64,000 nt of DNA from Affinundibacterium macrobrachii (GTDB lineage: Bacteria; Pseudomonadota; Gammaproteobacteria; Burkholderiales; Burkholderiaceae_D): the NCBI RefSeq assembly GCF_014652415.1, contig NZ_BMYT01000001.1, positions 186,001 to 250,000 of the forward strand, written 5' to 3'. The position numbers and the translations under genes are program-made. Shown here piece after piece: positions 1 to 9,023 of the stretch (its first letter is position 1; the number at the start of each line of letters is the position of its first letter). A model generated the notes under the pieces. The model was not told the origin of the DNA. It did not search any database and worked only from the letters and a program-made list of their open reading frames with translations.

Positions 1-378
1 GCGCATGATATTGCAGCACGCAAGATAGCAGTATGGTTAAAGACACGTCCAGAAATCACAAAGGTTCTACATCCGGCATGGGAAGATTGTCCAGGTCATA
101 CGATATGGAAACGCGATTTCACTGGCGCAGGAGGGCTATTTTCTGTTCTGTTTGATGAGAAGTTTTCAGAAGCGCAAACCGATCAATTCATAAATCAATT
201 AAAGCTTTTTAAAATTGGTTTTAGCTGGGGTGGCTCACATAGCCTATGCGTACCCTACCGAATTGAAACGATGCGTGAAAATTGGCAAGACAAAGGAATT
301 TTAGTGCGTTTCAATATAGGTCTAGAAGACGTCGATGATTTAATTGCGGATATCGAACAGTCATTGAACTTACTGTAA
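1..378 (+). CDS. metC: Cystathionine beta-lyase, C-terminal part (5' end outside window)
   Basis: This reading frame is open from the first base and stops with TAA at 376-378, giving the last 125 residues. The sequence around residues 70-85 (FKIGFSWGGSHSL) and the following VPYRIETMRENW and VRFNIGLEDVDDLIADIEQ segments match the C-terminal domain of the Cys/Met-metabolism PLP enzymes, in which the FS.GG.ESL-like segment lies near the active site. The SWGG.HSL version is the one typical of cystathionine beta-lyase, which cleaves cystathionine to homocysteine, pyruvate and ammonia in methionine synthesis. The catalytic lysine lies upstream of the window, so the exact subfamily is inferred. Confidence 0.85.
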   Translation, partial: AHDIAARKIAVWLKTRPEITKVLHPAWEDCPGHTIWKRDFTGAGGLFSVLFDEKFSEAQTDQFINQLKLFKIGFSWGGSHSLCVPYRIETMRENWQDKGILVRFNIGLEDVDDLIADIEQSLNLL

Positions 379-404
379 ACATTTGAGAAAAAAAGGGGCA
401 TGTT

Positions 405-884
405 TTGACAATTACTATTCGTAAAGCAGTCGCGTCAGATGCGGCGAGCATACATGGATTTATCGTCGAGTTGGCGATTTACGAGGAAGCCGAGCACGAG
501 GTCAAAGCGAATATAGCAGACATTGAGAGCAGTATTTTTTCTGCAGAGTCACCAGCGAAGGCCTTGATTTGCGAATCGAACGGAGTCCCGATTGGTTTTG
601 CGGTGTATTTCTATAATTACTCTACATGGCAAGGAAAAAAAGGTTTATATCTCGAAGATTTATATATTTCACCGAAACATCGTGGCTTGGGAGCAGGAAA
701 ACTATTGCTCCGTCATTTAGCGCAATTGGCGGTGGAAGAGGGCTGTGGACGTTTTGAGTGGAGTGTGCTTGATTGGAATCAGCCTGCAATTGACTTTTAC
801 CAATCTGTCGGTGCCAAGCCGCAATCTGAGTGGGTGAAGTATCGTTTAGCAGGGGATGATTTATTGAATTTTGCGAAAGCCTGA
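405..884 (+). CDS. GNAT family N-acetyltransferase, diamine acetyltransferase-like
   Basis: This is a 159-residue protein with the GNAT fold. The acetyl-CoA-binding motif A is seen as LEDLYISPKHRGLGAGKLLL at about residues 83-102, and motif B as WNQPAIDFYQSVGAKP near 125-140. The EDLYV.P..RG.G.G core and the ending WVKYRL resemble the spermidine/diamine acetyltransferase (SAT) group, but the substrate is not shown by the sequence. The start is the TTG at 405, preceded by AAGGGG (393-398). The ATG at 400 is out of frame and reads into TGA after one codon. The gene follows metC by 26 bases and may share its transcript. Confidence 0.85.
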   Translation: MTITIRKAVASDAASIHGFIVELAIYEEAEHEVKANIADIESSIFSAESPAKALICESNGVPIGFAVYFYNYSTWQGKKGLYLEDLYISPKHRGLGAGKLLLRHLAQLAVEEGCGRFEWSVLDWNQPAIDFYQSVGAKPQSEWVKYRLAGDDLLNFAKA

Positions 885-920
885 GCGCCGTCGATATGTA
901 ACAAATATCCAAAAATGATG

Positions 921-956
921 AAGCCTGCGTTTTATACTGAACGCAGGCTTTTTTTA
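921..956 (+). terminator. Rho-independent terminator after the GNAT gene
   Basis: Bases 921-931 (AAGCCTGCGTT) pair with 940-950 (AACGCAGGCTT) to give an 11-bp stem, followed by a run of T to about 955. It ends the metC/GNAT transcription unit. Confidence 0.9.
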
Positions 957-1004
957 CATAGGTCAAACTAAATACTGATTTGATTCAAATTAGATTTAAT
1001 TTGA

Positions 1005-1268
1005 TTATTTGCTTGCAGCAGATGCGCTTGCTTCCATTGTTGGCGTTGGTGCAGATGCAGGAGCCGAAGCAGTTGAGGCCGCAGCGTCGGCCGTTGGTGC
1101 TGGCACACTTGCTGCAGAAGCTGCTGCTGATGCAGAAGCTACATGTTCAGACGCTGCACCTGTATGAGCACCTGCCTCACCTTGCATGTCCATTTTGTCG
1201 CCAGATGTAAAGATAAAATATAAAGCGATTGCTGCAAAAACTAAAAATCCTACTAGTGCCTTCCACAT
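1005..1268 (-). CDS. Small Ala/Ser/Pro-rich membrane-anchored protein
   Basis: This 87-residue protein has one N-terminal hydrophobic segment (about residues 4-20, ALVGFLVFAAIALYFIF), followed by a Met/Asp/His-containing linker and a low-complexity tail of Ala, Ser, Pro and Thr. It looks like a single-pass inner-membrane protein with a disordered periplasmic tail. The ATG at 1268 has a strong ribosome site, AAGGAGAG, 6 bases upstream. I do not recognise a family. It lies downstream of acnA but is separated from it by a terminator, so it probably has its own promoter in 1269-1320. Low complexity means homology searches will be weak. Confidence 0.7.
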   Translation of the reverse strand: MWKALVGFLVFAAIALYFIFTSGDKMDMQGEAGAHTGAASEHVASASAAASAASVPAPTADAAASTASAPASAPTPTMEASASAASK

Positions 1269-1320
1269 ATTGCTCTCCTTGTTATTGAATAATACTGAAA
1301 ATACTTTGTTTGGGACTTAG

Positions 1321-1359
1321 AAAAAAGGGAATGTGCCACTTGCAGTCACATTCCCTTTT
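1321..1359 (-). terminator. Rho-independent terminator of acnA
   Basis: Bases 1324-1335 (AAAGGGAATGTG) pair with 1348-1359 (CACATTCCCTTT). Read on the minus strand the stem is followed by a T run (complement of 1321-1326). It lies 30 bases beyond the acnA stop codon. Confidence 0.85.
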
Positions 1360-1389
1360 ATTTAACGCACTCGCGCTACACGCGCTTAA

Positions 1390-4125
1390 TTAAGCAGCCA
1401 ATAATTGACGCAACACGAATGGCAAGATACCGCCATGCTTGTAATAGTCAACTTCGATTGGTGTATCGATACGCAACAAGACTTTTACCTCTTGTTTGCT
1501 GCCATCAGCGCGATTGATCACCAAAGTCACTTGTTGCTGTGGCTTGATGTCGTTCTCGATACCTTTCAAATCGAAAGATTCATTGCCTGTGATGCCCAAT
1601 GAATCAACGCTGTCGCTGCCTAAGAATTGCAATGGCAAGACCCCCATACCAACCAAGTTGGAGCGGTGGATGCGTTCGAAAGATTTTGTAATAACTGCTT
1701 TTACGCCCAACAATTGTGTACCTTTAGCTGCCCAGTCGCGTGAAGAGCCTGTACCGTATTCTTCGCCACCGAAGATCATGGTTGGCGTGCCTTCAGCAAC
1801 GTATTTCATCGCTGCATCGTAGATCGCCATTTGTTCGCCGGTTGGTTGGAACAATGTTTCGCCGCCTTCAACGCGTGAGCCGTCTGGTTTCGCAGGAATC
1901 ATCAAGTTCTTAATACGTACGTTGGCAAACGTACCGCGCATCATGATCTCGTGATTACCACGACGTGAACCGTAAGAGTTAAAGTCTGCCTTCAATACTC
2001 CGTTTTCTTTCAACCATTTACCAGCTGGGCTAGATTCTTTGATCGAGCCAGCAGGGGAGATGTGGTCAGTCGTGATGGAGTCACCAAACACGCCTAAAGC
2101 ACGTGCGCCAGTAATGCCAGTTGCTGCAGCCTTAGGCTCCATCGTGAAGTCAGCGAAGAACGGAGGTTCAGCGATGTAAGTGGAGCTTGGCCAGTTGTAG
2201 ACTTCACCTTCTGCCACGCCTTTGATGTCTTCCCACAATTTACCTGGCGCACCTTTAACGTCCGCATAGTTCTCTTTGAATGTTTTGGAATTCATCGCGA
2301 ACTTCATCAACTTGTTGATTTCTGCACTGGTTGGCCAGATATCGCCCAAGAAAATGTCTTTACCTTTGACGCGACCAACAGGCTCTGTCATCAAATCTTT
2401 AGTAACGTTGCCGGCGATTGCGTATGCAACAACCAATGGTGGAGATGCTAAGAAGTTAGAACGAATGTTTGGATGAATACGTGCTTCAAAGTTACGGTTG
2501 CCAGACAGAACCGCCGCAGCAACGATATCGTTTGCAACGATGGCTTCGTTCATCGCAGGTGTCAAATCACCAGCATTACCGATACAGGTGGTACAGCCGT
2601 AGGCAGTAACGCCGAAGCCGAGTTTTTCCAAGTATGGCAACAGACCAGCTGCTTCGAGGTATTTAGTGACCACGCGAGATCCTGGCGCCAAGGACGTCTT
2701 GATATGCGCTGGCACTTTCAAGCCTGCTTCAACTGCTTTTTTCGCCAACAAACCAGCTGCCAACAATACGCTTGGGTTTGAAGTATTCGTGCAAGAAGTG
2801 ATCGCAGCGATTAAGACGTCACCGTTTTTGACTTTTACGCCATCTGCATTGGTGTAGGTCGCGCCCAAATCTTCTGCTTTTTTATTGAAACCATTTTCAG
2901 AAGTTGGCTTGCTGAACAAGTCTGCGAAAGTGGATTTTACATTGCCGATTTCGATACGATCTTGTGGGCGTTTTGGACCTGCCAAAGATGGTGCAACTGT
3001 CGACAAGTCAAGGTTCAACTCAGTGGTGTAATCGATCTCGCCTTTTTTCGGAATACCGAACATTTTCTGCGCTTTGAAATAGCCTTCGAATGCGTCGATT
3101 TCTGCTTTGGTACGACCTGTACCTTTGAAGTAGTCGATCGTTGCTTCATCCACTGGGAAGAAGCCCATCGTTGCGCCGTATTCTGGTGCCATATTGGCGA
3201 TCGTTGCGCGGTCTGTCAAAGACAATGAGCGTGTACCTTCGCCGAAGAATTCGACAAATTTGCCAACCACTTTTGCCTTACGCAGCATTTCTGTGATGGT
3301 CAAAACTAAGTCGGTCGCCGTGCAGCCTTCGCGCAATGCGCCAGTCAAGTTCACACCGACTACGTCAGGTGTCAAGAAATAAACTGGTTGACCGAGCATA
3401 CCAGCTTCTGCTTCGATACCACCAACACCCCAACCAACTACACCGATACCATTGATCATGGTGGTGTGGGAATCAGTACCAACCAAAGTATCTGGATAGT
3501 AAACATCGTTTTTCTTCGCATCATTTACTTTGTGCACGCCGCGTGCCAAGTATTCCAAGTTAACTTGGTGAACGATACCAAAGCCTGGAGGAACCACGCC
3601 GAAAGTATCAAATGCTTGCATACCCCATTTCATGAACTGATAACGCTCATTATTGCGTTGGAACTCCAATTTCATGTTGAGGTCGAGTGCTTTCTTTTCA
3701 CGGAAGTGATCGATTTGAACAGAGTGATCAACTACCAAATCCACTGGAACCAAAGGTTCGATGTTTTTTGGATTTTTACCTTGTTTCGATGCGACATTAC
3801 GCATTGCTGCCAAGTCCGCCAATAATGGAACGCCAGTAAAGTCTTGCAAAACTACGCGTGACACGACGAATGGAATTTCGTCTGTACGAGCTGCAGTTGC
3901 GCCCCAATTCGCCAATTGCTTGACGTGTTCTTCGGTCACTTTTTTGCCGTCGCAATTGCGCAAAACGGATTCTAGAACGATACGAATTGACACTGGTAAA
4001 CGTGAAATTTTTACACCGAGATTTTTTTCCAATGCAGGTAGGGAGAAAAACTTACCTTTCTTGGTATCGGTGATTTTAAAATCTTTCAGCGTTTTAAACG
4101 CGTCCTGATAGTTAGCTTGGCTCAT
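1390..4125 (-). CDS. acnA: Aconitate hydratase A
   Basis: This 911-residue enzyme isomerises citrate to isocitrate in the TCA cycle using a [4Fe-4S] cluster. Its length and order of segments fit the AcnA/IRP1 family. The cluster-binding cysteines are visible as SCTNTSNPS near residue 442 and GCTTCIGN near residue 510. The mobile C-terminal (swivel) domain contains [16 protein letters not shown], the conserved substrate-binding region. AAGGA lies just upstream of the ATG at 4125. It sits beside mdh and opposite the sdh/glt/suc block, so most of the cycle is encoded within 18 kb. No second aconitase or prp gene is visible here. Confidence 0.97.
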   Translation of the reverse strand: MSQANYQDAFKTLKDFKITDTKKGKFFSLPALEKNLGVKISRLPVSIRIVLESVLRNCDGKKVTEEHVKQLANWGATAARTDEIPFVVSRVVLQDFTGVPLLADLAAMRNVASKQGKNPKNIEPLVPVDLVVDHSVQIDHFREKKALDLNMKLEFQRNNERYQFMKWGMQAFDTFGVVPPGFGIVHQVNLEYLARGVHKVNDAKKNDVYYPDTLVGTDSHTTMINGIGVVGWGVGGIEAEAGMLGQPVYFLTPDVVGVNLTGALREGCTATDLVLTITEMLRKAKVVGKFVEFFGEGTRSLSLTDRATIANMAPEYGATMGFFPVDEATIDYFKGTGRTKAEIDAFEGYFKAQKMFGIPKKGEIDYTTELNLDLSTVAPSLAGPKRPQDRIEIGNVKSTFADLFSKPTSENGFNKKAEDLGATYTNADGVKVKNGDVLIAAITSCTNTSNPSVLLAAGLLAKKAVEAGLKVPAHIKTSLAPGSRVVTKYLEAAGLLPYLEKLGFGVTAYGCTTCIGNAGDLTPAMNEAIVANDIVAAAVLSGNRNFEARIHPNIRSNFLASPPLVVAYAIAGNVTKDLMTEPVGRVKGKDIFLGDIWPTSAEINKLMKFAMNSKTFKENYADVKGAPGKLWEDIKGVAEGEVYNWPSSTYIAEPPFFADFTMEPKAAATGITGARALGVFGDSITTDHISPAGSIKESSPAGKWLKENGVLKADFNSYGSRRGNHEIMMRGTFANVRIKNLMIPAKPDGSRVEGGETLFQPTGEQMAIYDAAMKYVAEGTPTMIFGGEEYGTGSSRDWAAKGTQLLGVKAVITKSFERIHRSNLVGMGVLPLQFLGSDSVDSLGITGNESFDLKGIENDIKPQQQVTLVINRADGSKQEVKVLLRIDTPIEVDYYKHGGILPFVLRQLLAA

Positions 4126-4227
4126 GGCTGTTCCTTATTTTCGATGATGAACAATGAAGTGAGGTGATACGGATATAAAAATAAAACGGAAAACTAAAAA
4201 ATAATCTTTGATATAACTTGCAGATAC

Positions 4228-4734
4228 TTATTTCACTACAGTGTCTGTTGTTTCTAAACTGGCGATCTTGGTACTTTTGCATTCGTTCGCTAGTTGATGC
4301 CCACGACGAGAATCGAGCAGCATGCCTTTAGAGGGAATATTGATCCACACTAAACCAATTTTTTCGTTTTCAAAACGATGTGCACCGGTTGAAGTCTCGA
4401 CACGCGTCAGTTTGTACAAGCGATTTTTCCAACGCATCGCCAAACTTTTGTTGTCTTCTGGATGGGCATACATTACCAATGAATTGCCGAGTTCGCACTT
4501 GTATTCTGTATCAGAACTTTGATCGATATTTGGTTCTGGTTCGCTTGCGTCAATCTCGGCACTTTTATTACTAGCCTTGGCGACTTTTACTGGTTTTGCT
4601 TTGACTGTCTTTTTTGCTGTGCTCGTACTATTTGAAATATCATTTGCGGCTGCAGATGTCATGAGACCAGCTGCCAGCAAAGCTATAGTAGCTTTGAAAA
4701 ATAATTGTAGAGAATGAGAGCTTGAATTTTTCAT
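4228..4734 (-). CDS. Secreted MliC-like (C-type lysozyme inhibitor-like) protein
   Basis: This 168-residue protein starts with a signal peptide (about residues 1-30, ending ALLAAGLMTSAAAN), then a Lys/Ala/Ser-rich linker (35-75), then a compact domain from about residue 80. In that domain, YKCELG at the beginning, TSTGAHRF in the middle, and WINIPSKGMLL with a final NEC resemble MliC/PliC proteins, whose conserved Ser and Lys (here in TSTGA and PSKG) enter the lysozyme active site. The two cysteines would form the usual disulfide. The similarity is by motif only, and the long linker is unusual. There is no lipobox cysteine, so a periplasmic location is more likely than lipoprotein anchoring. 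Confidence 0.6.
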   Translation of the reverse strand: MKNSSSHSLQLFFKATIALLAAGLMTSAAANDISNSTSTAKKTVKAKPVKVAKASNKSAEIDASEPEPNIDQSSDTEYKCELGNSLVMYAHPEDNKSLAMRWKNRLYKLTRVETSTGAHRFENEKIGLVWINIPSKGMLLDSRRGHQLANECKSTKIASLETTDTVVK

Positions 4735-4798
4735 GATGTTTCTTCTTTGATTCGATTGCTTTATGGAGTTCTTCGGGCTTGTTCGTGTTACCGACGTT

Positions 4799-5776
4799 TT
4801 AAACTAAGTATTGTGCACCTTCGGGTAGATTGACGCCACTGATACTTGCTTTTTTTAAGACGGTCCAATAATAGCGATAACTGGCTCTGTCATGCAGTCG
4901 ACCATGAACTTCAATTGGACCCCATTGATTTTCCTGAGCGGTACTTAAAATATGGATCGCTTCTTTAATTTCTGTGCTACGTGGTGCCATCGCCTTGATG
5001 ATTGGTTTTATTTGATTGGGATGGATACTCCACATTCTCGTATAAGCGAATTCTAGCGCTGCTCTTGTGGCATCACTTAGTGTAATTGATGGATCTTTAA
5101 AGTCAGTGGAAACATTATGTGATGGAACCTTGCCGTGTAAATGACAGGCTGCTGCGATTTCTAGTTTTGCTCTCGTTACCAAAGGGTGAGTAAATTGACC
5201 AGGTGAGCGCATAGCACTTGCAGGTATCGCTCCCCAATGGGATGAAACAAAATCCATAATTCCAAAAGACAGGCATTCAACTTGAGGAACTGCTGCGAGT
5301 TCGCCTACATTGGCGAGTCCTGCTTGGCTTTCAATCAGAATATGGATAGGGATAGAAGTACGACCTTGTTGTGCCGCAATTTCATTAATGAAGTGAATCG
5401 ATGTGTTCACTTCCGAAACGGTATCTACTTTTGGTAAAACTAAGTAGGCTATTTTCTTGCACACATCGGCTTGACTCAACAAGACTTCAATATCTTGTCG
5501 AAAGCATGGATGTGCGAGGTGGTGGACACGAACGCCGATTCGATTAAATTGATTATCACTAGAGGCAATAATCTTCGACAGCATGCGTATGTGTTCTAGC
5601 TCGTTACCAACTGCCGCACCATCTTCACAATCAAACGTGATATCAAACACAGGTCCTAGTTCGTTTTGTAGGCTCAATGATTTCAGCATCAACTTTTCAG
5701 AGCCTGCATAGTGATCGCATACCGGCAGAAAAATTGGCGCAGCCTGTTCTTGAAATAATGCCTGAGATGGATGCAT
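4799..5776 (-). CDS. HpcH/HpaI aldolase / citrate lyase beta-like family protein
   Basis: This 325-residue protein has the CitE-like TIM-barrel pattern: DITFDCEDGAAVGNE near residue 48 (acidic Mg2+/CoA-ester region), RIGVRVHHLAHP near 79, a lysine in LVLPKVD near 112, and HILIESQAGLANVGE near 145 with the conserved metal-binding Glu. The family includes citryl-CoA, malyl-CoA and citramalyl-CoA lyases, and the sequence does not decide which. The complete citrate lyase partners CitD/CitF are absent, so it is not ordinary citrate lyase. Placement directly downstream of mdh is frequent in Burkholderiales and suggests a role near malate/glyoxylate metabolism, which is an inference. Confidence 0.8.
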   Translation of the reverse strand: MHPSQALFQEQAAPIFLPVCDHYAGSEKLMLKSLSLQNELGPVFDITFDCEDGAAVGNELEHIRMLSKIIASSDNQFNRIGVRVHHLAHPCFRQDIEVLLSQADVCKKIAYLVLPKVDTVSEVNTSIHFINEIAAQQGRTSIPIHILIESQAGLANVGELAAVPQVECLSFGIMDFVSSHWGAIPASAMRSPGQFTHPLVTRAKLEIAAACHLHGKVPSHNVSTDFKDPSITLSDATRAALEFAYTRMWSIHPNQIKPIIKAMAPRSTEIKEAIHILSTAQENQWGPIEVHGRLHDRASYRYYWTVLKKASISGVNLPEGAQYLV

Positions 5777-5889
5777 CAGCGGTTTGAATGATAAGAATTT
5801 GCGAATAAATCTGAATACTTTTTTATCAAATTTGCGTGAATAGTGTTATCCAATAATTCAATGCAAAAAATAATAATTTTGAAATCATA

Positions 5890-5924
5890 TAAAACAAGTG
5901 GGCCCAACTAACAAGTCAGGCCCA
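5890..5924 (-). terminator. Possible terminator downstream of mdh
   Basis: Read on the minus strand, TGGGCC (complement of 5919-5924) and GGCCCA (complement of 5899-5904) form a 6-bp GC-rich stem, followed by CTTGTTTTA. The T run is short, so read-through into the CitE-like gene is possible. Confidence 0.45.
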
Positions 5925-5931
5925 AATCAAA

Positions 5932-6921
5932 TTAGCCTACCAAATGCTTCACGCCATCACGCTCTTCTTGCAATTCTTTGAGCGTCACGTTGATACGTTC
6001 ACGTGAGAATTCATCGATTTCCAAACCTTGAACAATCGTGTACTCGCCGTTCTCTGTCGTTACTGGGAAGCCAAACATCGTGCCTTCTGGGATGCCATAA
6101 GAACCATCGGATGGAATACCCATAGTTGTCCATTTGCCGTTTGTACCGAGTACCCAGTCACGTACGTGATCAATCGCCGCATTCGCTGCAGACGCTGCAG
6201 AAGACAAACCGCGTGCTTCAATGATCGCTGCGCCGCGTTTACCAACTGTCGGCAAGAACACGTCTTTGTTCCATTCTTGATCATTGATCATATCTTTGAC
6301 TGATTGACCAGCAACAGTTGCGAAACGGTAATCAGCGTACATAGTTGGAGAGTGATTGCCCCAAACGCAGAGTTTTTCGATATCAGCAACGGCTTTACCT
6401 GTTTTCGCAGCAACTTGTGACAATGCACGGTTATGATCCAAACGTAACATCGCTGTGAAGTTTTTCGCTGGCAAGTTCGGTGCAGATTTCATTGCGATGT
6501 AAGCGTTTGTGTTAGCTGGATTACCAACTACCAACACTTTGACGTTACGCGATGCAACTGCATCCAAGGCTTTACCTTGTACCGTGAAAATTTGTGCATT
6601 TGCTTCTAGCAAGTCTTTACGCTCCATGCCTGGACCGCGTGGACGTGCACCTACCAACAAGGCAACGTCGATATCTTTGAATGCAGTCATCGGATCACTG
6701 TGCGCGGTCATACCTGCGAGCAATGGGAATGCGCAATCATCGATTTCCATCATCACGCCCTTGAGTGCTTTTTGTGCTTTCTCATCAGGGATTTCTAATA
6801 ATTGCAAAATGACTGGTTGATCTTTGCCCAGCATGTCGCCGTTAGCGATTCTGAATAAGAGGGAATAGCCGATTTGGCCAGCTGCGCCAGTAACTGCAAC
6901 GCGCATTGGGGATTTAGACAT
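5932..6921 (-). CDS. mdh: Malate dehydrogenase (NAD-dependent)
   Basis: This 329-residue enzyme oxidises malate to oxaloacetate. The NAD-binding glycine motif is [11 protein letters not shown] (residues 11-21). [15 protein letters not shown] supplies the substrate-binding arginines, and [12 protein letters not shown] near residue 190 holds the catalytic His, with RLDHNRA for the Asp/Arg region. It is of the two-domain dimeric type related to cytosolic eukaryotic MDH and common in beta-proteobacteria. A 330-base spacer to the right separates it from a divergent GntR regulator, with a perfect 18-base palindrome in between that could act on both genes. Confidence 0.97.
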   Translation of the reverse strand: MSKSPMRVAVTGAAGQIGYSLLFRIANGDMLGKDQPVILQLLEIPDEKAQKALKGVMMEIDDCAFPLLAGMTAHSDPMTAFKDIDVALLVGARPRGPGMERKDLLEANAQIFTVQGKALDAVASRNVKVLVVGNPANTNAYIAMKSAPNLPAKNFTAMLRLDHNRALSQVAAKTGKAVADIEKLCVWGNHSPTMYADYRFATVAGQSVKDMINDQEWNKDVFLPTVGKRGAAIIEARGLSSAASAANAAIDHVRDWVLGTNGKWTTMGIPSDGSYGIPEGTMFGFPVTTENGEYTIVQGLEIDEFSRERINVTLKELQEERDGVKHLVG

Positions 6922-7285
6922 GGTATTTCTCCGCAGTGGTGTAAAAATAATATTGTAATGCTTTAATCCAAGAATTACATTGAAGCAAATCTTGGATTGT
7001 CGAATTCATTCATGCTTGCAAACAATCGAAAATAAATGAAAACAGCGGCTGAAATAATAACGCTGAATCCTTGATCATTGCGATTGAATTTACAATTATG
7101 CTGCCTAACACGCGTTGAATTTGTCAAAAATTGTGATCAACATTGAGCTAGATCAGTCTAATCTACCGAAGTTTATTGCTCCCCTATGATTGTGTCAATC
7201 GATATCTTATGTCTTATATAAGACATGTTAAGTTTTTTAGTTTTCTCTAGACTTGTTGGCGGTTTTTGTGGTGAAATTGCGGACT
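6922..7285. other. Divergent regulatory spacer between mdh and gntR
   Basis: This long AT-rich stretch has no convincing gene. It must hold the promoters of mdh (leftward) and of the GntR gene (rightward). The clearest element is the palindrome at 7209-7226. Half-site-like TGATCAA sequences occur around 7070 and 7135, but none forms a complete FNR or CRP box by eye. Confidence 0.5.
7209..7226. promoter_or_regulatory. Perfect 18-base palindrome, likely operator for the adjacent GntR protein
   Basis: The sequence ATGTCTTATATAAGACAT is its own reverse complement over all 18 bases. It lies about 60-75 bases before the GntR start. GntR/HutC regulators bind palindromes of this size and usually control their own genes. 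Its assignment to this regulator is inferred from position. I found no second full copy before mdh, sdhC, gltA, sucA or acnA. Confidence 0.6.
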
Positions 7286-8086
7286 ATGAATCCAACTGTG
7301 CCATCAACTATGCCACCCAATGAATCGAAAAGTATGACAGCTTCCGATACGGATTCGTATGCTTCTGTGGCGCCGACTTTTAGTCCTTTGTATCAACAAA
7401 TCAAGGGCTTAATCACACAAAGTCTACAATCTGGCGAGTGGAAGCCGGGTGAGTTAATTCCAAGTGAAATTGAATTGGCTGCGCGCTTTAAGGTCAGTCA
7501 GGGAACTGTGCGCAAAGCAATTGATGAGTTATCCGCTGAAAATCTCGTCGTTCGCAGGCAAGGTAAGGGCACGTTTGTGGCAACCCATCACGAGGCCCGT
7601 TCTCAGTTTCGCTTCTTAAGATTAGTGCCAGACAATGGCGAGAGATCTTATCCTGAAAATAAAATTATTGAAGTAAAACGATTGCGCGCGCCAGCTGAAG
7701 TTGCGCGACTTTTAGAGATGAAGTCAGGTGAATCTGTCGTTTTTCTAAAGCGTGTACAATCATTTTCTGGTGTGCCGACCATCTTAGAAGAGTTGTGGCT
7801 GCCGGGTTCCATCTTTAAGGGCTTAACGATGGAGCGATTGAATGAGTACAAAGGCCCGATGTATGCCTTGTTTGAGTCTGAGTTTGGTACACACATGATT
7901 CGAGCGCAAGAACAAATTCGAGCCGTGTGCGCTGAGGAGGAGGAGGCAGAGTTATTGAAAGTTGCGTTGGGTGTTCCGCTATTGAGTGTAGAGCGAATTT
8001 CTTTCACTTATGGTGATCGTGCGGTTGAATTGCGTCGCGGTTTGTATCTAACCAATGCGCATCACTATCGCAATGAGTTGAGTTGA
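7286..8086 (+). CDS. GntR family regulator, HutC/UTRA subfamily
   Basis: This protein is about 266 residues from the ATG at 7286. An N-terminal winged helix (from FSPLYQQIKGLITQSL, with GELIPSEIELAARFKVSQGTVRKAIDELSAENLVVRRQGKGTFV) binds DNA. The C-terminal UTRA domain (about 110-260, ESVVFLKRVQSFSGVPTILEELWLPG) senses a small ligand. The start is uncertain: TTG 7253 and ATG 7310 or 7334 are in frame, none with a good ribosome site. Lying between mdh and sdhC, it is the natural candidate for a TCA-cycle regulator. The ligand is unknown. Confidence 0.88.
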   Translation: MNPTVPSTMPPNESKSMTASDTDSYASVAPTFSPLYQQIKGLITQSLQSGEWKPGELIPSEIELAARFKVSQGTVRKAIDELSAENLVVRRQGKGTFVATHHEARSQFRFLRLVPDNGERSYPENKIIEVKRLRAPAEVARLLEMKSGESVVFLKRVQSFSGVPTILEELWLPGSIFKGLTMERLNEYKGPMYALFESEFGTHMIRAQEQIRAVCAEEEEAELLKVALGVPLLSVERISFTYGDRAVELRRGLYLTNAHHYRNELS

Positions 8087-8244
8087 ACCGAGTGTGTGAA
8101 GGCAATTGACCCAACTTATTTGCTTAATCCTTGATCAAATTTAAGAATAATTTTCAGAAAACCATCAAATCTGTTGGTGCAATGCATCAAAATAGGCGAA
8201 AATTATAAAGTTGTAGTGCTGAGTCATTTTGAGGGAGTTTATTT

Positions 8245-8652
8245 ATGTCTGAAGTTGTTAAAAATAAGAAGCGTTACGGTGTAATGCGCTTAACTGATGC
8301 ACTCGGTTATCGCTTGCCCTTGGCTGGCTTCGTATCCATTTTGCATCGTGCAAGTGGGCTATTGATGTTTCTTTTGTTGCCGTTCGTTCTGTATTTGTTG
8401 GAGCAAAGTCTGCAATCAGAAGTTTCATTTGCGATGATGCATATTTTTGCTTCCTCGGTCATCGTTAAGATAGTGCTATTAGCTCTGGTTTGGGCTTATT
8501 TGCATCACTTCAGTGCTGGTGTTCGCCACTTATTCATGGATTTCCATGTCGGGGTTGATAAAGATTCTGGTCGTCGTTCAGCAGTCGCAGTTTTGTTGAT
8601 TAGTTTGGGTTTGACGGCCTTAGTTGCATTGAAATTATTTGGAGTATTTTAA
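8245..8652 (+). CDS. sdhC: Succinate dehydrogenase cytochrome b556 subunit
   Basis: This 135-residue protein has three membrane helices (about 28-50, 63-86, 107-130). RLPLAGFVSILHRASG near residue 24 is the quinone-site region, and HHFSAGVRHLFMDF near 88 carries the haem b histidine. It anchors SdhA/SdhB and, with SdhD, binds haem and ubiquinone. GAGGGAG lies upstream of the ATG. First gene of sdhCDAB; the next gene starts immediately after its stop codon. Confidence 0.95.
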   Translation: MSEVVKNKKRYGVMRLTDALGYRLPLAGFVSILHRASGLLMFLLLPFVLYLLEQSLQSEVSFAMMHIFASSVIVKIVLLALVWAYLHHFSAGVRHLFMDFHVGVDKDSGRRSAVAVLLISLGLTALVALKLFGVF

Positions 8653-9021
8653 ATGGCAAACAACAATATCGGACCTAAACGCCTAGTTGTTGGCGCTGGC
8701 TATGGCTTGCGCGATTGGATGGCGCAGCGTGTTACTGCCATTTTAATGGCGATCTATACGCTGGTTATTTTGGCTTTGTTTTTGACGGGTACCCGCTTCA
8801 CGTATGAAGCTTGGGTTGGCGTATTTTCTATGCAATGGTTTAAATTATTTACCTTTGCCGTAATCGTCGCTTTGCTATATCACGCTTGGGTTGGTGTGCG
8901 TGATATTTGGATGGATTATGTAACACATTCAGTCGTGTTGCGTTTGATTTTACAGGTCGCTACTATTGTGTGGCTGATCGCTTGTGCTGGTTATGCAGCG
9001 CAAATTTTGTGGAGAGTGTAA
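8653..9021 (+). CDS. sdhD: Succinate dehydrogenase membrane anchor subunit
   Basis: This 122-residue, three-helix protein contains [20 protein letters not shown] near residue 19 and [15 protein letters not shown] near 76, the second being the haem/quinone-site segment of SdhD. The ATG follows directly on the sdhC stop codon, which implies tight translational coupling. Its role is the second haem b-binding anchor of complex II. Confidence 0.95.
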   Translation: MANNNIGPKRLVVGAGYGLRDWMAQRVTAILMAIYTLVILALFLTGTRFTYEAWVGVFSMQWFKLFTFAVIVALLYHAWVGVRDIWMDYVTHSVVLRLILQVATIVWLIACAGYAAQILWRV

Positions 9022-9023
9022 CC

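Noticed and set aside
980..1210. Plus-strand open frame of 76 codons
   Set aside because: It lies opposite the Ala-rich membrane protein gene. Its Leu/Gln/Pro-rich product is what the reverse of an Ala/Ser-rich gene gives, and it has no ribosome site.
2276..4108. Several open frames opposite acnA
   Set aside because: All are shadows of acnA codons, without ribosome sites or recognisable domains.
7120..7160. FNR/CRP-like site before mdh
   Set aside because: TGATCAA half-sites occur, but the second half is missing or badly spaced.
8907..9023. N-terminal extension of SdhA into sdhD
   Set aside because: The frame is open but the sequence is not family-like. GTG 9024 has a ribosome site and matches the family start.
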